From Oryzisolibacter propanilivorax (GTDB lineage Bacteria > Pseudomonadota > Gammaproteobacteria > Burkholderiales > Burkholderiaceae_C): a DNA stretch of 64,000 bases. The translations under genes were made by a program, and so were the position numbers. This document shows, one piece after another, positions 1-10,240 of the stretch. Position 1 is the first letter of the stretch. Each line of letters starts with the position of its first letter. The notes under the pieces were generated by a model. It was not told where the DNA came from. It did not search any database and saw only the letters and a program-made list of their open reading frames with translations. Where the stretch lies: assembly GCF_900103645.1 (NCBI RefSeq), contig NZ_FNHP01000001.1:558001-622000 (forward strand), written 5' to 3'.

Positions 1-43
1 GAAAAGATGACGGCCGCCGGCATGACCCGGCGTGCCCTGCCCG

Positions 44-1141
44 TCAGGGGCGCAGCGAGGTCTGGCCCGCGGCGATCAGTGCATTGCCGGCCGGCTGCAT
101 GCCTTCCACCCACGAGCGCACGCGCTCGGCGTCGCCCAGGCGGCTGAATTTGCCGGCCGAATCCAGGAATACCATGATCAGCTTGCGCCCGGAGACCTGG
201 GCCTGCATGACCAGGCAGCGCCCAGCCTCGGAGATGTAGCCGGTCTTTTGCAGGCCGATGTCCCACGCCGGGCTCTTCACCAGACGGTTGGTGTTGTTGT
301 ACTGCAGCGTGCGGCTGCCCACGGCAACCTCGTGTCCGGGCGAGGTGGACAGCTCGCGCACCAGCGCGTTGCCGTGCGCCACGTTCACCAACGTAGCCAG
401 GTCGTGGGCGCTGGACTGGTTCTGGCTGGACAGGCCGGTCGGCTCGACATAGCGCGTGTCCATCATGCCCAGCAGCTTGGCCTTGTCGTTCATGCGCTGC
501 ACGAAGGCCGACAGCCCGCCGGGAAAGGTGCGGCCCAGGGCGTGCGCGGCGCGGTTCTCGCTGGACATCAGCGCCAGGTGCAGCAGCTCGCCGCGCGACA
601 GCGTCGTGCCCACGCGCAGGCGCGAACTGCTGTGCTTTTCCGTGTCCACGTCGTCCTGAGTGATGGTGATCAGCTCGTCCATCGGCAGGTGCGCCTCGGA
701 GATCAGCAGACCGGTCATCAGCTTGGTCAGCGAGGCGATGGGCAGCACGGCGCGATCGTTCTTGCTCAGCAGCACCTCCTTGGTGTCCTGATCCATGACC
801 AAGGCCACGCTGGAGGCGAGGTCGAGCGGATCGCTGACCTTGTGCAGGCCGGCGATCTGCCCGAAGGACAGGCGCGCCGGCGCCACCGCTGCCACGGCCC
901 GCACCGGGGCGCGCACGCTGCGTGCCGAAGCCCGCGCCACCACCTTGGTCGTGCCCTTGCGCGGGGCGCGGGCCGCCGACGGTGCCGCAGCACGCTTGGC
1001 CACGGCCGAGGCCACGGGTTTCTTGGCCGGAGCCTGCTTGCGCTGTACCGCCTGGGCGTCGGGCGCCGTCAGGGCCACCGTGAGGGCGGCCAGAGCCGCG
1101 AAATGCAACATGCGAGGGGCGAGTGGCAGGCGCGCAGGCAT
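44..1141 (-). CDS. pbpG: D-alanyl-D-alanine endopeptidase (PBP7-type)
   Basis: A low-molecular-mass penicillin-binding protein that cleaves D-Ala-mDAP cross-links in periplasmic peptidoglycan. The 365-residue product opens with a hydrophobic signal segment ending near ALTAPDAQA, then a roughly 60-residue Ala/Lys/Arg-rich linker. The serine peptidase S11 domain follows. All three catalytic motifs are present: SLTK (Ser137, Lys140), SEN (194-196) and KTG (299-301). The ATG at 1141 is preferred over an in-frame TTG one codon upstream because GGAG lies 8 bases before it. The basic linker is longer than in the E. coli protein. The gene is on the same strand as leuA but about 115 bases downstream, so probably not part of that operon. 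Confidence 0.93.
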   Translation of the reverse strand: MPARLPLAPRMLHFAALAALTVALTAPDAQAVQRKQAPAKKPVASAVAKRAAAPSAARAPRKGTTKVVARASARSVRAPVRAVAAVAPARLSFGQIAGLHKVSDPLDLASSVALVMDQDTKEVLLSKNDRAVLPIASLTKLMTGLLISEAHLPMDELITITQDDVDTEKHSSSRLRVGTTLSRGELLHLALMSSENRAAHALGRTFPGGLSAFVQRMNDKAKLLGMMDTRYVEPTGLSSQNQSSAHDLATLVNVAHGNALVRELSTSPGHEVAVGSRTLQYNNTNRLVKSPAWDIGLQKTGYISEAGRCLVMQAQVSGRKLIMVFLDSAGKFSRLGDAERVRSWVEGMQPAGNALIAAGQTSLRP

Positions 1142-1258
1142 CAATTTGCTCCAAACCGAAAGAACTGTGCGGCAGTGTACAGAAAGCGAAAAAGCCGCGC
1201 AAGATCAATGTCTTGCACGGCTTCGCTCACGTTACACTTGAGGTGGCTGGAGTGTACT

Positions 1259-2797
1259 TCAGCCCTGCGCCGCAACCCTTTCGGATTTGCTTTGCAATTT
1301 GTTCAGGGCGCTCAAGTATGCCTTGGCCGAGGCCACGATGATGTCCGGATCGGCCCCTACGCCGTTGACCACGCGGCCCGCGCTCTGCAGGCGCACCGTC
1401 ACTTCGCCCTGGCTCTCGGTCGAGCCGCTGATGGCGTTGACCGAATACAGCACCATGTCGGCACCGCTGTGCACGTGCGCCTCGATGGCTTTGAGCGATG
1501 CGTCCACCGGGCCGTTGCCCTCGGCGCCGCTTTTCACCTCGCGGCCGTCCACCGTGAAGACGATCTCGGCGTGCGGGCGCTCGCCCGTCTCGCTGCGCTG
1601 CGACAGGGACACGAAGCCGAACTGCTCCTTCTCGCCGCTCAGGCTCTCGTCGCTGACCAGCGCCAGGATGTCCTCGTCGAAGATCTCGCTCTTCCTGTCG
1701 GCCAGCTCCTTGAAGCGGGTGAACGCGGCGTTGATCTCGCTTTCGCTCTCCAGCTCCACGCCCAGTTCCTGCAGGCGCTGCTTGAAGGCGTTGCGCCCGG
1801 ACAGCTTGCCCAGCACGATCTTGTTGGCGCTCCAGCCCACGTCCTCGGCGCGCATGATCTCGTAGGTGTCGCGCGCCTTGAGCACGCCGTCCTGGTGGAT
1901 GCCCGAGGCATGCGCGAAGGCATTGGCGCCCACCACCGCCTTGTTCGGCTGCACCACGAAGCCGGTGGTCTGGCTGACCATGCGGCTGGCAGCGACGATG
2001 TGCTGGGTGTCGATGTTGACGTCCAGCCCGAAGTAGTCGCGGCGTGTCTTCACGGCCATCACGACTTCTTCGAGCGAGCAGTTGCCGGCGCGCTCGCCCA
2101 GGCCGTTGATGGTGCACTCCACCTGGCGCGCGCCGCCGATCTTCACCCCGGCCAGCGAGTTGGCCACGGCCATTCCCAGGTCGTTGTGGCAATGCACGCT
2201 CCAGATCGCCTTGTCGCTGTTCGGGATGCGCTCGCGCAGGTTCTTGATGAAGTTGCCGTACAGCTCGGGAATGGCGTAGCCCACGGTGTCGGGCACGTTG
2301 ATGGTCGTCGCACCCTCGGCGATCACCGCCTCGATCACGCGGCACAGAAAGTCGGGGTCGCTGCGGTAGCCGTCCTCGGGGCTGAACTCGATGTCTTCCA
2401 GCAGGTTGCGAGCGAAGCGCACCGACTGCTTCGCCTGCTCCAGCACCTGCTCGGGCGTCATGCGCAGCTTCTTTTCCATGTGCAGCGCGCTGGTGGCGAT
2501 GAAGGTGTGGATGCGCGCGCGGCTGGCGTCCTTGAGCGCCTCAGCGGCGCGGGCAATGTCGCGGTCGTTGGCGCGCGACAGCGAGCAGATGGTCGAATCC
2601 TTCACGACACGGGCAATGGCCTGCACGCACTCGAAGTCGCCGTTGGAGCTGGCGGCGAAGCCCGCCTCGATCACATCCACCTTCAGGCGCTCGAGCTGGC
2701 GCGCGATGCGCAGCTTCTCGTCGCGCGTCATGCTGGCGCCGGGCGACTGTTCGCCGTCGCGCAAGGTGGTGTCGAAAATGATGAGCTGATCTGCCAT
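1259..2797 (-). CDS. leuA: 2-isopropylmalate synthase, standard bacterial class
   Basis: Condenses acetyl-CoA with 2-oxoisovalerate, the first committed step of leucine synthesis. The 512-residue length is normal for the class. The N-terminal TIM barrel carries [14 protein letters not shown], the metal-binding HCHNDLG and GLGERAGN; the C-terminal part is the LeuA allosteric (leucine feedback) domain. The ATG at 2797 is chosen over a TTG at 2815 because GGAGAA sits 8 bases upstream of it. It lies 67 bases downstream of a second, dissimilar isopropylmalate synthase gene on the same strand. Which of the two is the main leucine enzyme cannot be told from sequence; this copy could also have a relaxed or citramalate-like specificity. 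Confidence 0.93.
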   Translation of the reverse strand: MADQLIIFDTTLRDGEQSPGASMTRDEKLRIARQLERLKVDVIEAGFAASSNGDFECVQAIARVVKDSTICSLSRANDRDIARAAEALKDASRARIHTFIATSALHMEKKLRMTPEQVLEQAKQSVRFARNLLEDIEFSPEDGYRSDPDFLCRVIEAVIAEGATTINVPDTVGYAIPELYGNFIKNLRERIPNSDKAIWSVHCHNDLGMAVANSLAGVKIGGARQVECTINGLGERAGNCSLEEVVMAVKTRRDYFGLDVNIDTQHIVAASRMVSQTTGFVVQPNKAVVGANAFAHASGIHQDGVLKARDTYEIMRAEDVGWSANKIVLGKLSGRNAFKQRLQELGVELESESEINAAFTRFKELADRKSEIFDEDILALVSDESLSGEKEQFGFVSLSQRSETGERPHAEIVFTVDGREVKSGAEGNGPVDASLKAIEAHVHSGADMVLYSVNAISGSTESQGEVTVRLQSAGRVVNGVGADPDIIVASAKAYLSALNKLQSKSERVAAQG

Positions 2798-2864
2798 GGT
2801 GGTTCTCCGTGCCAATGCGTTCGGGGGTTGTTTTCAGATTTGCCAAGGGTTCGGGGCCGGTAAT

Positions 2865-4586
2865 TTACGCGACCTGCAAAGCCTGCGGCGCGGCGTGCGG
2901 CCTCGGCTGCTGCCCGCGCACAGCGCGCTGCAGGGCTGACACCACAGCGCGCAGCGCGGCACCGACGATGTCGTGCTCCAGGCCCACGCCGAAGACCGGC
3001 CGGCCATCGTCCACGCGCAGCTCGACATAGGCCGCGGCGCGTGCATCGCCGCCGACCGAACCGGTCCCGCCGATGGCGTGTTCCTGATAGTCCAGCACGC
3101 GGATGGCGTGGCCGGTGGCGGCGCCCAGCGCGTTCACGAAGGCGTCGATCGGGCCATTGCCGCTGCCCTGCAGCGCGAGCTCGCGGCCCTGCCACTGAAG
3201 GCTGGCGCGCAACTCGGTCTGTGCGCCACCCTGCGCGCTGGTGCCGGCGGTGATTTGGCGCTGCTGCAGCACCGGCGTGCCGTCCAGCGCATATTCGCTA
3301 CTGAACAGCGTCCACAGATCGGCAGCAGACAACTCCTTGCCCTGCACGTCCATGGCACGCTGCACCACCTGGCTGAATTCGATCTGCAAGCGGCGCGGCA
3401 GCTGCACGCCGTATTCGGCCTCCAGCAGATAGGCGATGCCACCCTTGCCCGACTGGCTGTTGACGCGGATCACCGCCTCATAGCTGCGGCCCAGGTCCTT
3501 CGGGTCAATGGGCAGGTAGGGGATGGCCCAAACGTCGCCCTCGCGGCCCGCGGCGAAGGCCTTCTTGATGGCGTCCTGGTGCGAGCCCGAGAACGAGGTG
3601 TAGACCAAATCGCCCGCATACGGATGGCGCGCCGGCACCGGCAGCTGGTTGCAGTGCTCGACTTCGGCGCGGATGGCATCGATGTCGGAAAAGTCGAGCC
3701 CGGGCGCCACGCCCTGCACATACAGATTCAGCGCGACGTTGACGATGTCCAGGTTTCCGGTGCGCTCGCCATTGCCGAACAGGCAGCCTTCCACCCGGTG
3801 CGCGCCGGCCATCAGGGCCAGCTCGGCGGCTGCAGTGCCGGTGCCGCGGTCGTTGTGCGGATGCACCGACAGCACCACCTCGGGCCGGTCGGCAAAGCAC
3901 CGCGCCATCCATTCGATCTGGTCGGCGAAGACGTTGGGCGTGGCGGCCTCCACCGTCGTCGGCAGGTTCAGGATGATGGGGCGGCCCGTGCCCCAGGCGG
4001 CGATCGCCGTCTCGCAGGCCTGCCGCGACACGTCCAGCTCGGCTAGGCTGAAGGTCTCGGGCGAATACTGCAGCACCCACTCGGTCCCGGGCTGCGCATC
4101 GGTCAGCGCGCGCACCTGGCGCACGTGGCGCTCGACCAATGCCATGACCTGGAGCACCGACATGCCGAACACCACCTCGCGCCACAGCGGTGCCACGGCG
4201 TTGTAGACATGCACGATGGCGCGGCGCGCGCCGGCAAGCGACTGCACCGTGCGCTCGATCAACTCCTCCCGTGCCGGCGTCATGACTTGGATGGTCACAT
4301 CGTGCGGAATGCGGTCCTCATCGATCAGCTGGCGCACGAAGTCCCACTCGACCTGCGAGGCGGCGGGGAAGCCGACTTCGATCTCCTTGAAGCCGATGCG
4401 CACCAGCAGTTCGAACATGCGCAGCTTGCGCGCGAGGTCCATGGGCTCGATCAGCGCCTGGTTGCCGTCCCGCAGGTCGGTGGACAGCCAGCGCGGCGCG
4501 CGCGTGATCTGCGCATCGGGCCAGGTGCGGTCCCTGAGCGCGACGGGGGCGAAGGGACGGTACTTGGCGGCAGGATTGTGGAGCAT
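2865..4586 (-). CDS. leuA: 2-isopropylmalate synthase, yeast/actinobacterial class
   Basis: A second alpha-isopropylmalate synthase, 573 residues, of the longer class (TIGR00970-like) also found in yeast and Corynebacterium. Visible landmarks are the N-terminal 'RAPRW' and STDLRDGNQAL, the metal-site HPHNDRGTG, FGNGERTGN, and a C-terminal LeuA dimerisation/regulatory domain. It lies directly behind a leucine-rich leader peptide and an intrinsic terminator, so expression is probably controlled by leucine-dependent attenuation. It follows pssA on the same strand. The adjacent standard-class leuA makes this a pair of non-homologous-length paralogues in tandem. Confidence 0.92.
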   Translation of the reverse strand: MLHNPAAKYRPFAPVALRDRTWPDAQITRAPRWLSTDLRDGNQALIEPMDLARKLRMFELLVRIGFKEIEVGFPAASQVEWDFVRQLIDEDRIPHDVTIQVMTPAREELIERTVQSLAGARRAIVHVYNAVAPLWREVVFGMSVLQVMALVERHVRQVRALTDAQPGTEWVLQYSPETFSLAELDVSRQACETAIAAWGTGRPIILNLPTTVEAATPNVFADQIEWMARCFADRPEVVLSVHPHNDRGTGTAAAELALMAGAHRVEGCLFGNGERTGNLDIVNVALNLYVQGVAPGLDFSDIDAIRAEVEHCNQLPVPARHPYAGDLVYTSFSGSHQDAIKKAFAAGREGDVWAIPYLPIDPKDLGRSYEAVIRVNSQSGKGGIAYLLEAEYGVQLPRRLQIEFSQVVQRAMDVQGKELSAADLWTLFSSEYALDGTPVLQQRQITAGTSAQGGAQTELRASLQWQGRELALQGSGNGPIDAFVNALGAATGHAIRVLDYQEHAIGGTGSVGGDARAAAYVELRVDDGRPVFGVGLEHDIVGAALRAVVSALQRAVRGQQPRPHAAPQALQVA

Positions 4587-4640
4587 GGTGTGGGTGTCCG
4601 ATCAAGATGTGGGAAGAACCACCAGCAACCTGCATGCATA

Positions 4641-4673
4641 CAAAAACGGCCCGTTGCTGGTGCAAACGGGCCG
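4641..4673 (-). terminator. Attenuator (intrinsic terminator) upstream of leuA
   Basis: On the minus strand a perfect 9-bp stem (CGGCCCGTT / AACGGGCCG, 4665-4673 and 4647-4655) with a 9-base loop is followed by five U (A-run at 4642-4646). It sits between the leader peptide and the leuA start. The 5' arm can instead pair over 6 bases with ACGGGC inside the leader reading frame (4719-4724), which would be an antiterminator. That alternative is inferred, not tested. Confidence 0.8.
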
Positions 4674-4707
4674 AAGAAGTAGGGATGGAAGCCTGAACTA
4701 ACGCGCG

Positions 4708-4761
4708 CTACTTTGCCTGCCCGTGGGACATCGGTAGTAGGGCTAGCGACAGCAAATGCAT
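4708..4761 (-). CDS. leuL: Leucine leader peptide (attenuation)
   Basis: A 17-codon reading frame, MHLLSLALLPMSHGQAK, placed 24 bases after pssA and about 120 bases before the long-class leuA. Five of its first nine codons are leucine. Three of them use CTA, a rare codon in so GC-rich a genome, in the order CTA-GCC-CTA-CTA. With the following terminator this is the classic layout of amino-acid attenuation: a ribosome stalled for charged Leu-tRNA would leave the ACGGGC segment free to block the terminator. The Shine-Dalgarno is weak. No protein-level homology is expected for such leaders. Confidence 0.75.
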   Translation of the reverse strand: MHLLSLALLPMSHGQAK

Positions 4762-4785
4762 GGCGGCCACTTTAGCACAGCCCAT

Positions 4786-5619
4786 TCAGTCGTGCAGCCC
4801 GCGCTCGTCGGGCTCGTCGGTGGAGGTGCTGATGACGCTGGTGTGCTGGCCGCGCGACTTGCGCCAGGCATACACGCCGTAGCCCGACAGCCCATACAGC
4901 ACGAACACGGCGAACAGCACGCTGGGCGGGTCGATGTTGATGACGGCGATGCCCAGCGCGATCAGCACGATGGCGGCAAACGGCACGCTCTTCTTCAGCT
5001 GCACGTCCTTGAAGCTGTAGAACGGCACGTTGGTCACCATGGTCAGACCGGCATACAGCGTGGTGGCGAACATGATCCAGGTCACCGCGTCCCAGCTCAG
5101 CCAGCCGTCGTAACCCGGCCGCACGCCGGCGTCGGTCAGCAGCCAGATGAAGCCGGCGACAAGCGCCGCGGCCGCGGGCGACGGCAGGCCCTGAAACCAG
5201 CGCTTGTCCACCACGCTAGTGTTGACGTTGAAGCGCGCCAGGCGCAGCGCGGCGCAGGCGCAGTACACGAACGAAGCGATCCAGCCCCAGCGCCCCAGTC
5301 CCTGCAGCGCGAAGATGTAGGCCACCAGCGCCGGGGCGGCGCCGAAGGAGACCATGTCCGAGAGCGAGTCCATCTGCTCGCCGAACGCGCTCTGCGTGTT
5401 GGTCATGCGCGCCACCCGCCCGTCCAGGCTGTCGAGCACCATGGCGCAGAACACGCCCACCGCCGCCTGGTCGAAGCGGCCGTTCACCGCCATGACGATG
5501 GCGTAGAAGCCACCGAACAGCGCCGCCAACGTGAACAGGTTGGGCAGGATGTAGATGCCCTTGCGGCGCTTGCGCACCAGCACGCCACGCTCTGCGCCGG
5601 CGCCATTGCCTTCATGCAT
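4786..5619 (-). CDS. pssA: CDP-diacylglycerol--serine O-phosphatidyltransferase
   Basis: Inner-membrane enzyme joining CDP-diacylglycerol and serine to make phosphatidylserine, the precursor of phosphatidylethanolamine. The 277-residue polytopic protein carries the CDP-alcohol phosphotransferase signature DG-x2-AR-x8-G-x3-D-x3-D in DSLDGRVARM...FGEQMDSLSD, and several hydrophobic segments. The ATG at 5619 has GGAGG 8 bases upstream and is preferred over a TTG one codon earlier. Its place between ilvC and leuA is the usual betaproteobacterial order. An intrinsic terminator after ilvC and a dispersed repeat lie in its upstream gap, so it may have its own promoter. Confidence 0.92.
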   Translation of the reverse strand: MHEGNGAGAERGVLVRKRRKGIYILPNLFTLAALFGGFYAIVMAVNGRFDQAAVGVFCAMVLDSLDGRVARMTNTQSAFGEQMDSLSDMVSFGAAPALVAYIFALQGLGRWGWIASFVYCACAALRLARFNVNTSVVDKRWFQGLPSPAAAALVAGFIWLLTDAGVRPGYDGWLSWDAVTWIMFATTLYAGLTMVTNVPFYSFKDVQLKKSVPFAAIVLIALGIAVINIDPPSVLFAVFVLYGLSGYGVYAWRKSRGQHTSVISTSTDEPDERGLHD

Positions 5620-5629
5620 CAAATCGACC

Positions 5630-5674
5630 TCCAGCCCTTTAAAGACATAGGCATCCAGCTATGGTTTTGATAGT
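5630..5674. repeat. Two-hairpin dispersed repeat, divergent copy
   Basis: Contains AGCCCTTTAAAG, an AGCTAT box and a TTTTGATAG end, as in the other copies in this window, in the region just upstream of pssA. Sequence resemblance only. Confidence 0.5.
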
Positions 5675-5722
5675 TCCACCGATTCGGCGGAAAAGCCCCG
5701 CAGTGTAGCCGCGCACCGCCAA

Positions 5723-5747
5723 GCAAAAAGGCCACCGAGGTGGCCTT
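5723..5747 (-). terminator. Intrinsic terminator after ilvC
   Basis: On the minus strand AAGGCCACC / GGTGGCCTT (5728-5747) forms a perfect stem followed by a U-rich tail (A-run 5725-5729). It lies 55 bases past the ilvC stop and would separate ilvBHC from pssA-leuA. Confidence 0.8.
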
Positions 5748-5801
5748 GGAAGTGCGCCGGGCGCCCGCACGCGACGGGCAGCCCGGGTGCCTTGTGGAAG
5801 A

Positions 5802-7403
<1,602 letters not shown>

Positions 7404-7506
7404 TCAACAAGTGGTCGCAGAAAACTGTCGTTTTTCACTGCCCTCCCCTGGCGCCGGTAAGCGCCAGGCTTGGCAGGCAATAGATTCGTCAGTGGGGAAA
7501 AATGAC

Positions 7507-7549
7507 AGCTATCGAAAATATAGCTGAAGGCCCTTGCAACACAAGGGCC
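7507..7549. repeat. Two-hairpin dispersed repeat
   Basis: AGCTAT / ATAGCT (7507-7512, 7520-7525) followed by GGCCCTTG / CAAGGGCC (7529-7536, 7542-7549). It lies between ilvB and ilvH. Both hairpins would form in the ilv transcript, so it could damp or stabilise the message. Confidence 0.75.
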
Positions 7550-7566
7550 AGAGGCCAATTTCGTGC

Positions 7567-9366
7567 TTACAGGTCTTCCGACCCCAGCAGCATCTCGGTG
7601 ATGCCCTTGCCGGCCTGCACCATCGGGAACACGTTCTCGGTGGGGTCGGTGCGGAAGTCCATGAAGACTGTGCGGTCCTTCAGCTTGCGCGCCTCGCGCA
7701 GTGCCGGCTCGACGTCCTGCGGCCGCTCGATCAGCATGCCCACATGGCCATAAGCCTCGGCCAGCTTCACGAAGTTGGGCAGCGCGTCCATGTAGCTGTG
7801 GCTGTAGCGGCCGGAGTACTCGATCTCCTGCCACTGGCGCACCATGCCCAGGTAGCGGTTGTTCAGCGACACCACCTTGATCGGGGTGTTGTACTGCAGG
7901 CAGGTGGACAGCTCCTGGATGTTCATCTGCACCGAACCCTCGCCGGTGATGCAGAACACCTCGGAATCAGGCTTGGCCAGCTTGATGCCCATGGCGTAGG
8001 GAATACCCACGCCCATGGTGCCCAGACCGCCCGAGTTGATCCAGCGGCGCGGCTCGTCGAAGCGGTAGTACTGCGCGGCCCACATCTGGTGCTGGCCGAC
8101 GTCGGAGGTGATGTAGGTCTCCTCGCCGCGGGTCATGTTCCACAGCGTCTCGACCACATACTGCGGCTTGATGACTTCGGTGTTGCCGCGGTCGTACTTC
8201 AGGCAGTCGCGGCTGCGCCAGGCCTCGATCTGCTCCCACCAGGCCGACAGCGCGCCGGCGTCGGGCCGCACGGTGCTTTCGCGGATCATGGAGATCAGCT
8301 CGTTCAGCACGTCCTTAACGTCGCCCACGATCGGGATGTCGACCTTCACGCGCTTGGAGATCGACGAGGGGTCGATGTCCACGTGGATGATCTTGCGCTC
8401 GTTCTGCGCGAAGTGCTTGGGGTTGCCGATCACGCGGTCGTCGAAGCGCGCGCCCACGGCCAGCAGCACGTCGCAGTGCTGCATGGCGTTGTTCGCCTCC
8501 ACCGTGCCGTGCATGCCGGGCATGCCGAGGAACTTGCGGTCGGACGCAGGATAGGCGCCCAGGCCCATCAGCGTGTTGGTGACCGGGTAGCCCAGCATGT
8601 CCACCAGCGTGCGCAGCTCTTGGCAAGCGTTGCCCAGCAGGATGCCGCCGCCGGTATAAATGTAGGGCCGCTTGGCGGTCAGCAGCAGCTGCAGCGCCTT
8701 GCGGATCTGGCCGGCGTGGCCCTTTTTCACCGGGTTGTACGAGCGCATCTCGACGCTGGCCGGATAGCCATGCCAGGGCGTCTTCTTGAACGACACGTCC
8801 TTCGGGATGTCCACCACCACCGGGCCGGGACGGCCGGTGCGCGCCACGTGGAAGGCTTTCTTGAGCGTCAGCGCCAGGTCGCGCACGTCCTTGACCAGGA
8901 AGTTGTGCTTGACGATGGGACGCGTGATGCCGACGGTGTCGCACTCCTGGAAGGCGTCTAGCCCGATCGCGGGCGTAGGCACCTGGCCGGAGATGATGAC
9001 CATGGGAATGGAGTCCATGTACGCCGTGGCAATGCCGGTGACCGCGTTGGTCAGGCCGGGGCCGGAGGTGACCAGCGCGACACCCACCTCGCCGGTGGCG
9101 CGCGCGAAGCCGTCGGCGGCATGCACCGCTGCCTGCTCATGGCGCACCAGCACGTGCTGGATGCTGTCCTGGCGGTACAGCGCGTCATAGATGTAGAGCA
9201 CCGCACCGCCGGGGTAGCCCCACATGTACTGCACGCCTTCGGCCTGCAGGCACTGCACGAGGATGTCAGCGCCCATCAGTTCCTGGGGCGCGCTGGCGGA
9301 AGCGGGGGGAGTTTGGCTGCCGGTGGCGGCAGCTGCCGATGCGATTTCGGCCTTGGAGATATCCAT
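7567..9366 (-). CDS. ilvB: Acetolactate synthase large (catalytic) subunit
   Basis: Thiamine-diphosphate enzyme that condenses two pyruvates, or pyruvate with 2-oxobutyrate, at the head of branched-chain amino acid synthesis. The 599 residues contain the N-terminal TPP domain with GYPGGAVLYIYDAL and the catalytic Glu in VRHEQAAVH, a central FAD/DHS-like domain, and a C-terminal TPP-binding domain with GEGSVQMN...LNNRYLGMV. The ATG at 9366 (MDISKAE) is chosen because residues upstream of it are not family-like and AAAGG lies just before it. The roughly 25-residue low-complexity N-terminus before the conserved GADILVQCL is longer than in E. coli IlvI. Confidence 0.95.
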   Translation of the reverse strand: MDISKAEIASAAAATGSQTPPASASAPQELMGADILVQCLQAEGVQYMWGYPGGAVLYIYDALYRQDSIQHVLVRHEQAAVHAADGFARATGEVGVALVTSGPGLTNAVTGIATAYMDSIPMVIISGQVPTPAIGLDAFQECDTVGITRPIVKHNFLVKDVRDLALTLKKAFHVARTGRPGPVVVDIPKDVSFKKTPWHGYPASVEMRSYNPVKKGHAGQIRKALQLLLTAKRPYIYTGGGILLGNACQELRTLVDMLGYPVTNTLMGLGAYPASDRKFLGMPGMHGTVEANNAMQHCDVLLAVGARFDDRVIGNPKHFAQNERKIIHVDIDPSSISKRVKVDIPIVGDVKDVLNELISMIRESTVRPDAGALSAWWEQIEAWRSRDCLKYDRGNTEVIKPQYVVETLWNMTRGEETYITSDVGQHQMWAAQYYRFDEPRRWINSGGLGTMGVGIPYAMGIKLAKPDSEVFCITGEGSVQMNIQELSTCLQYNTPIKVVSLNNRYLGMVRQWQEIEYSGRYSHSYMDALPNFVKLAEAYGHVGMLIERPQDVEPALREARKLKDRTVFMDFRTDPTENVFPMVQAGKGITEMLLGSEDL

Positions 9367-9670
9367 GATCAACCTTTGCGATTTTCTCTGACGAAAAACC
9401 TTGGGTGCCCCTCGCGCCAGCTCTTGTGAAGCCGCCTTGGGACTTGAGGCCCAGGCCATGGGCGCATTCGATGCCGCGCCGGACCGGGACCCGTTTGCCT
9501 GTTGGGAATCGTGCGATTATTGCACTGCAATAAGACGGCAGGCGTGCCGCCGGCATTAAATTTCGGGTACCGATGAGATAATTGCAGGCTTTCAGCCACA
9601 GGTGCGCGCTTGGCCTTCGTTGCAACGCTGCTGCACCGCAGTCTGCCCCGCAAACGGGGCCCGCCCTTTT
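9367..9670. other. Divergent intergenic region, ilvB / sigma factor
   Basis: About 300 bases between the ilvB start (minus) and the sigma factor (plus). It must hold both promoters. The clearest element is the palindrome at 9517-9533. A weaker hairpin (GACGGCAGGCGTGCCGCC, from about 9533) follows. No leader peptide rich in Val, Leu or Ile codons was found here. Confidence 0.6.
9517..9533. promoter_or_regulatory. Perfect 17-bp palindrome, candidate operator
   Basis: TTATTGCACTGCAATAA is a perfect inverted repeat around a central C, 150 bases upstream of ilvB and 138 bases upstream of the sigma factor. Position and symmetry suggest a dimeric regulator's operator (an Lrp/AsnC-type protein is one possibility). 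The binding protein is unknown. Confidence 0.5.
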
Positions 9671-10240
9671 TTGGCCACCGAGCAAGAGCTGTCCGATTTC
9701 CTCAAGAGCGTCGACAAGCGTGCCTTCAAGCGCACGCTCTACCATGTGCGCAATGAGGAATCGGCACTGGACATCGTCCAGGACAGCATGTTGAAGCTGG
9801 CCGAGCATTACGGCGACAAGCCGCCGGGCGAGCTGCCGATGCTGTTTCAGCGCATCCTCACCAACAGCACGCTGGACTGGTTTCGCCGGCAGAAGACGCG
9901 CAACGCGGTGTTCACCAGCATGAGCGACTTCGAGCGCACCGGCGACGACGGCTCGGACTTCGACCTGCTGGAAGTGCATGCCGGCGCCAGCGACGGCGAG
10001 GCCGCGCAAAGTGCCGAGGACCAGGTGCGTCGCCGCCAGACGCTGCGCAACATAGAAACCGAGATCCAGGCGCTGCCGGCGCGTCAACGCGAGGCTTTCC
10101 TGCTCCGTTACTGGGAGGAACTGGACGTCGCCGAGACCGCAGCCGCCATGGGGTGCTCGGAAGGCAGCGTCAAGACCCATTGTTTTCGCGCCGTGCAGAC
10201 CTTGAGCCGTGTATTGAAGGCCAAAGGAATCGAGCTATGA
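9671..10240 (+). CDS. Sigma-70 family RNA polymerase sigma factor (ECF-like)
   Basis: A 189-residue two-domain sigma factor of ECF type. Region 2 spans roughly residues 6-75 (SALDIVQDSMLKLAEHYG ... LDWFRRQK). Region 4 with its helix-turn-helix is LPARQREAFLLRYWEELDVAE...CSEGSVKTHCFRAV. No ATG precedes region 2 in frame, so the TTG at 9671 is proposed; an upstream GTG at 9602 is possible. The stop overlaps the next start (ATGA), so the DUF3619 gene is translationally coupled. That membrane-spanning neighbour may be its anti-sigma factor, which is inference from layout. Confidence 0.85.
   Translation: MATEQELSDFLKSVDKRAFKRTLYHVRNEESALDIVQDSMLKLAEHYGDKPPGELPMLFQRILTNSTLDWFRRQKTRNAVFTSMSDFERTGDDGSDFDLLEVHAGASDGEAAQSAEDQVRRRQTLRNIETEIQALPARQREAFLLRYWEELDVAETAAAMGCSEGSVKTHCFRAVQTLSRVLKAKGIEL

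Noticed and set aside
32-2863. A 943-codon open frame on the plus strand opposite pbpG and leuA
   Set aside because: High GC leaves antisense frames open. The minus-strand genes have full family motifs and ribosome sites, and the plus frame has none.
9400-9660. A leader peptide for ilvB attenuation
   Set aside because: Minus-strand frames here lack runs of Val, Leu or Ile codons, and no terminator with a U-tract lies before ilvB.
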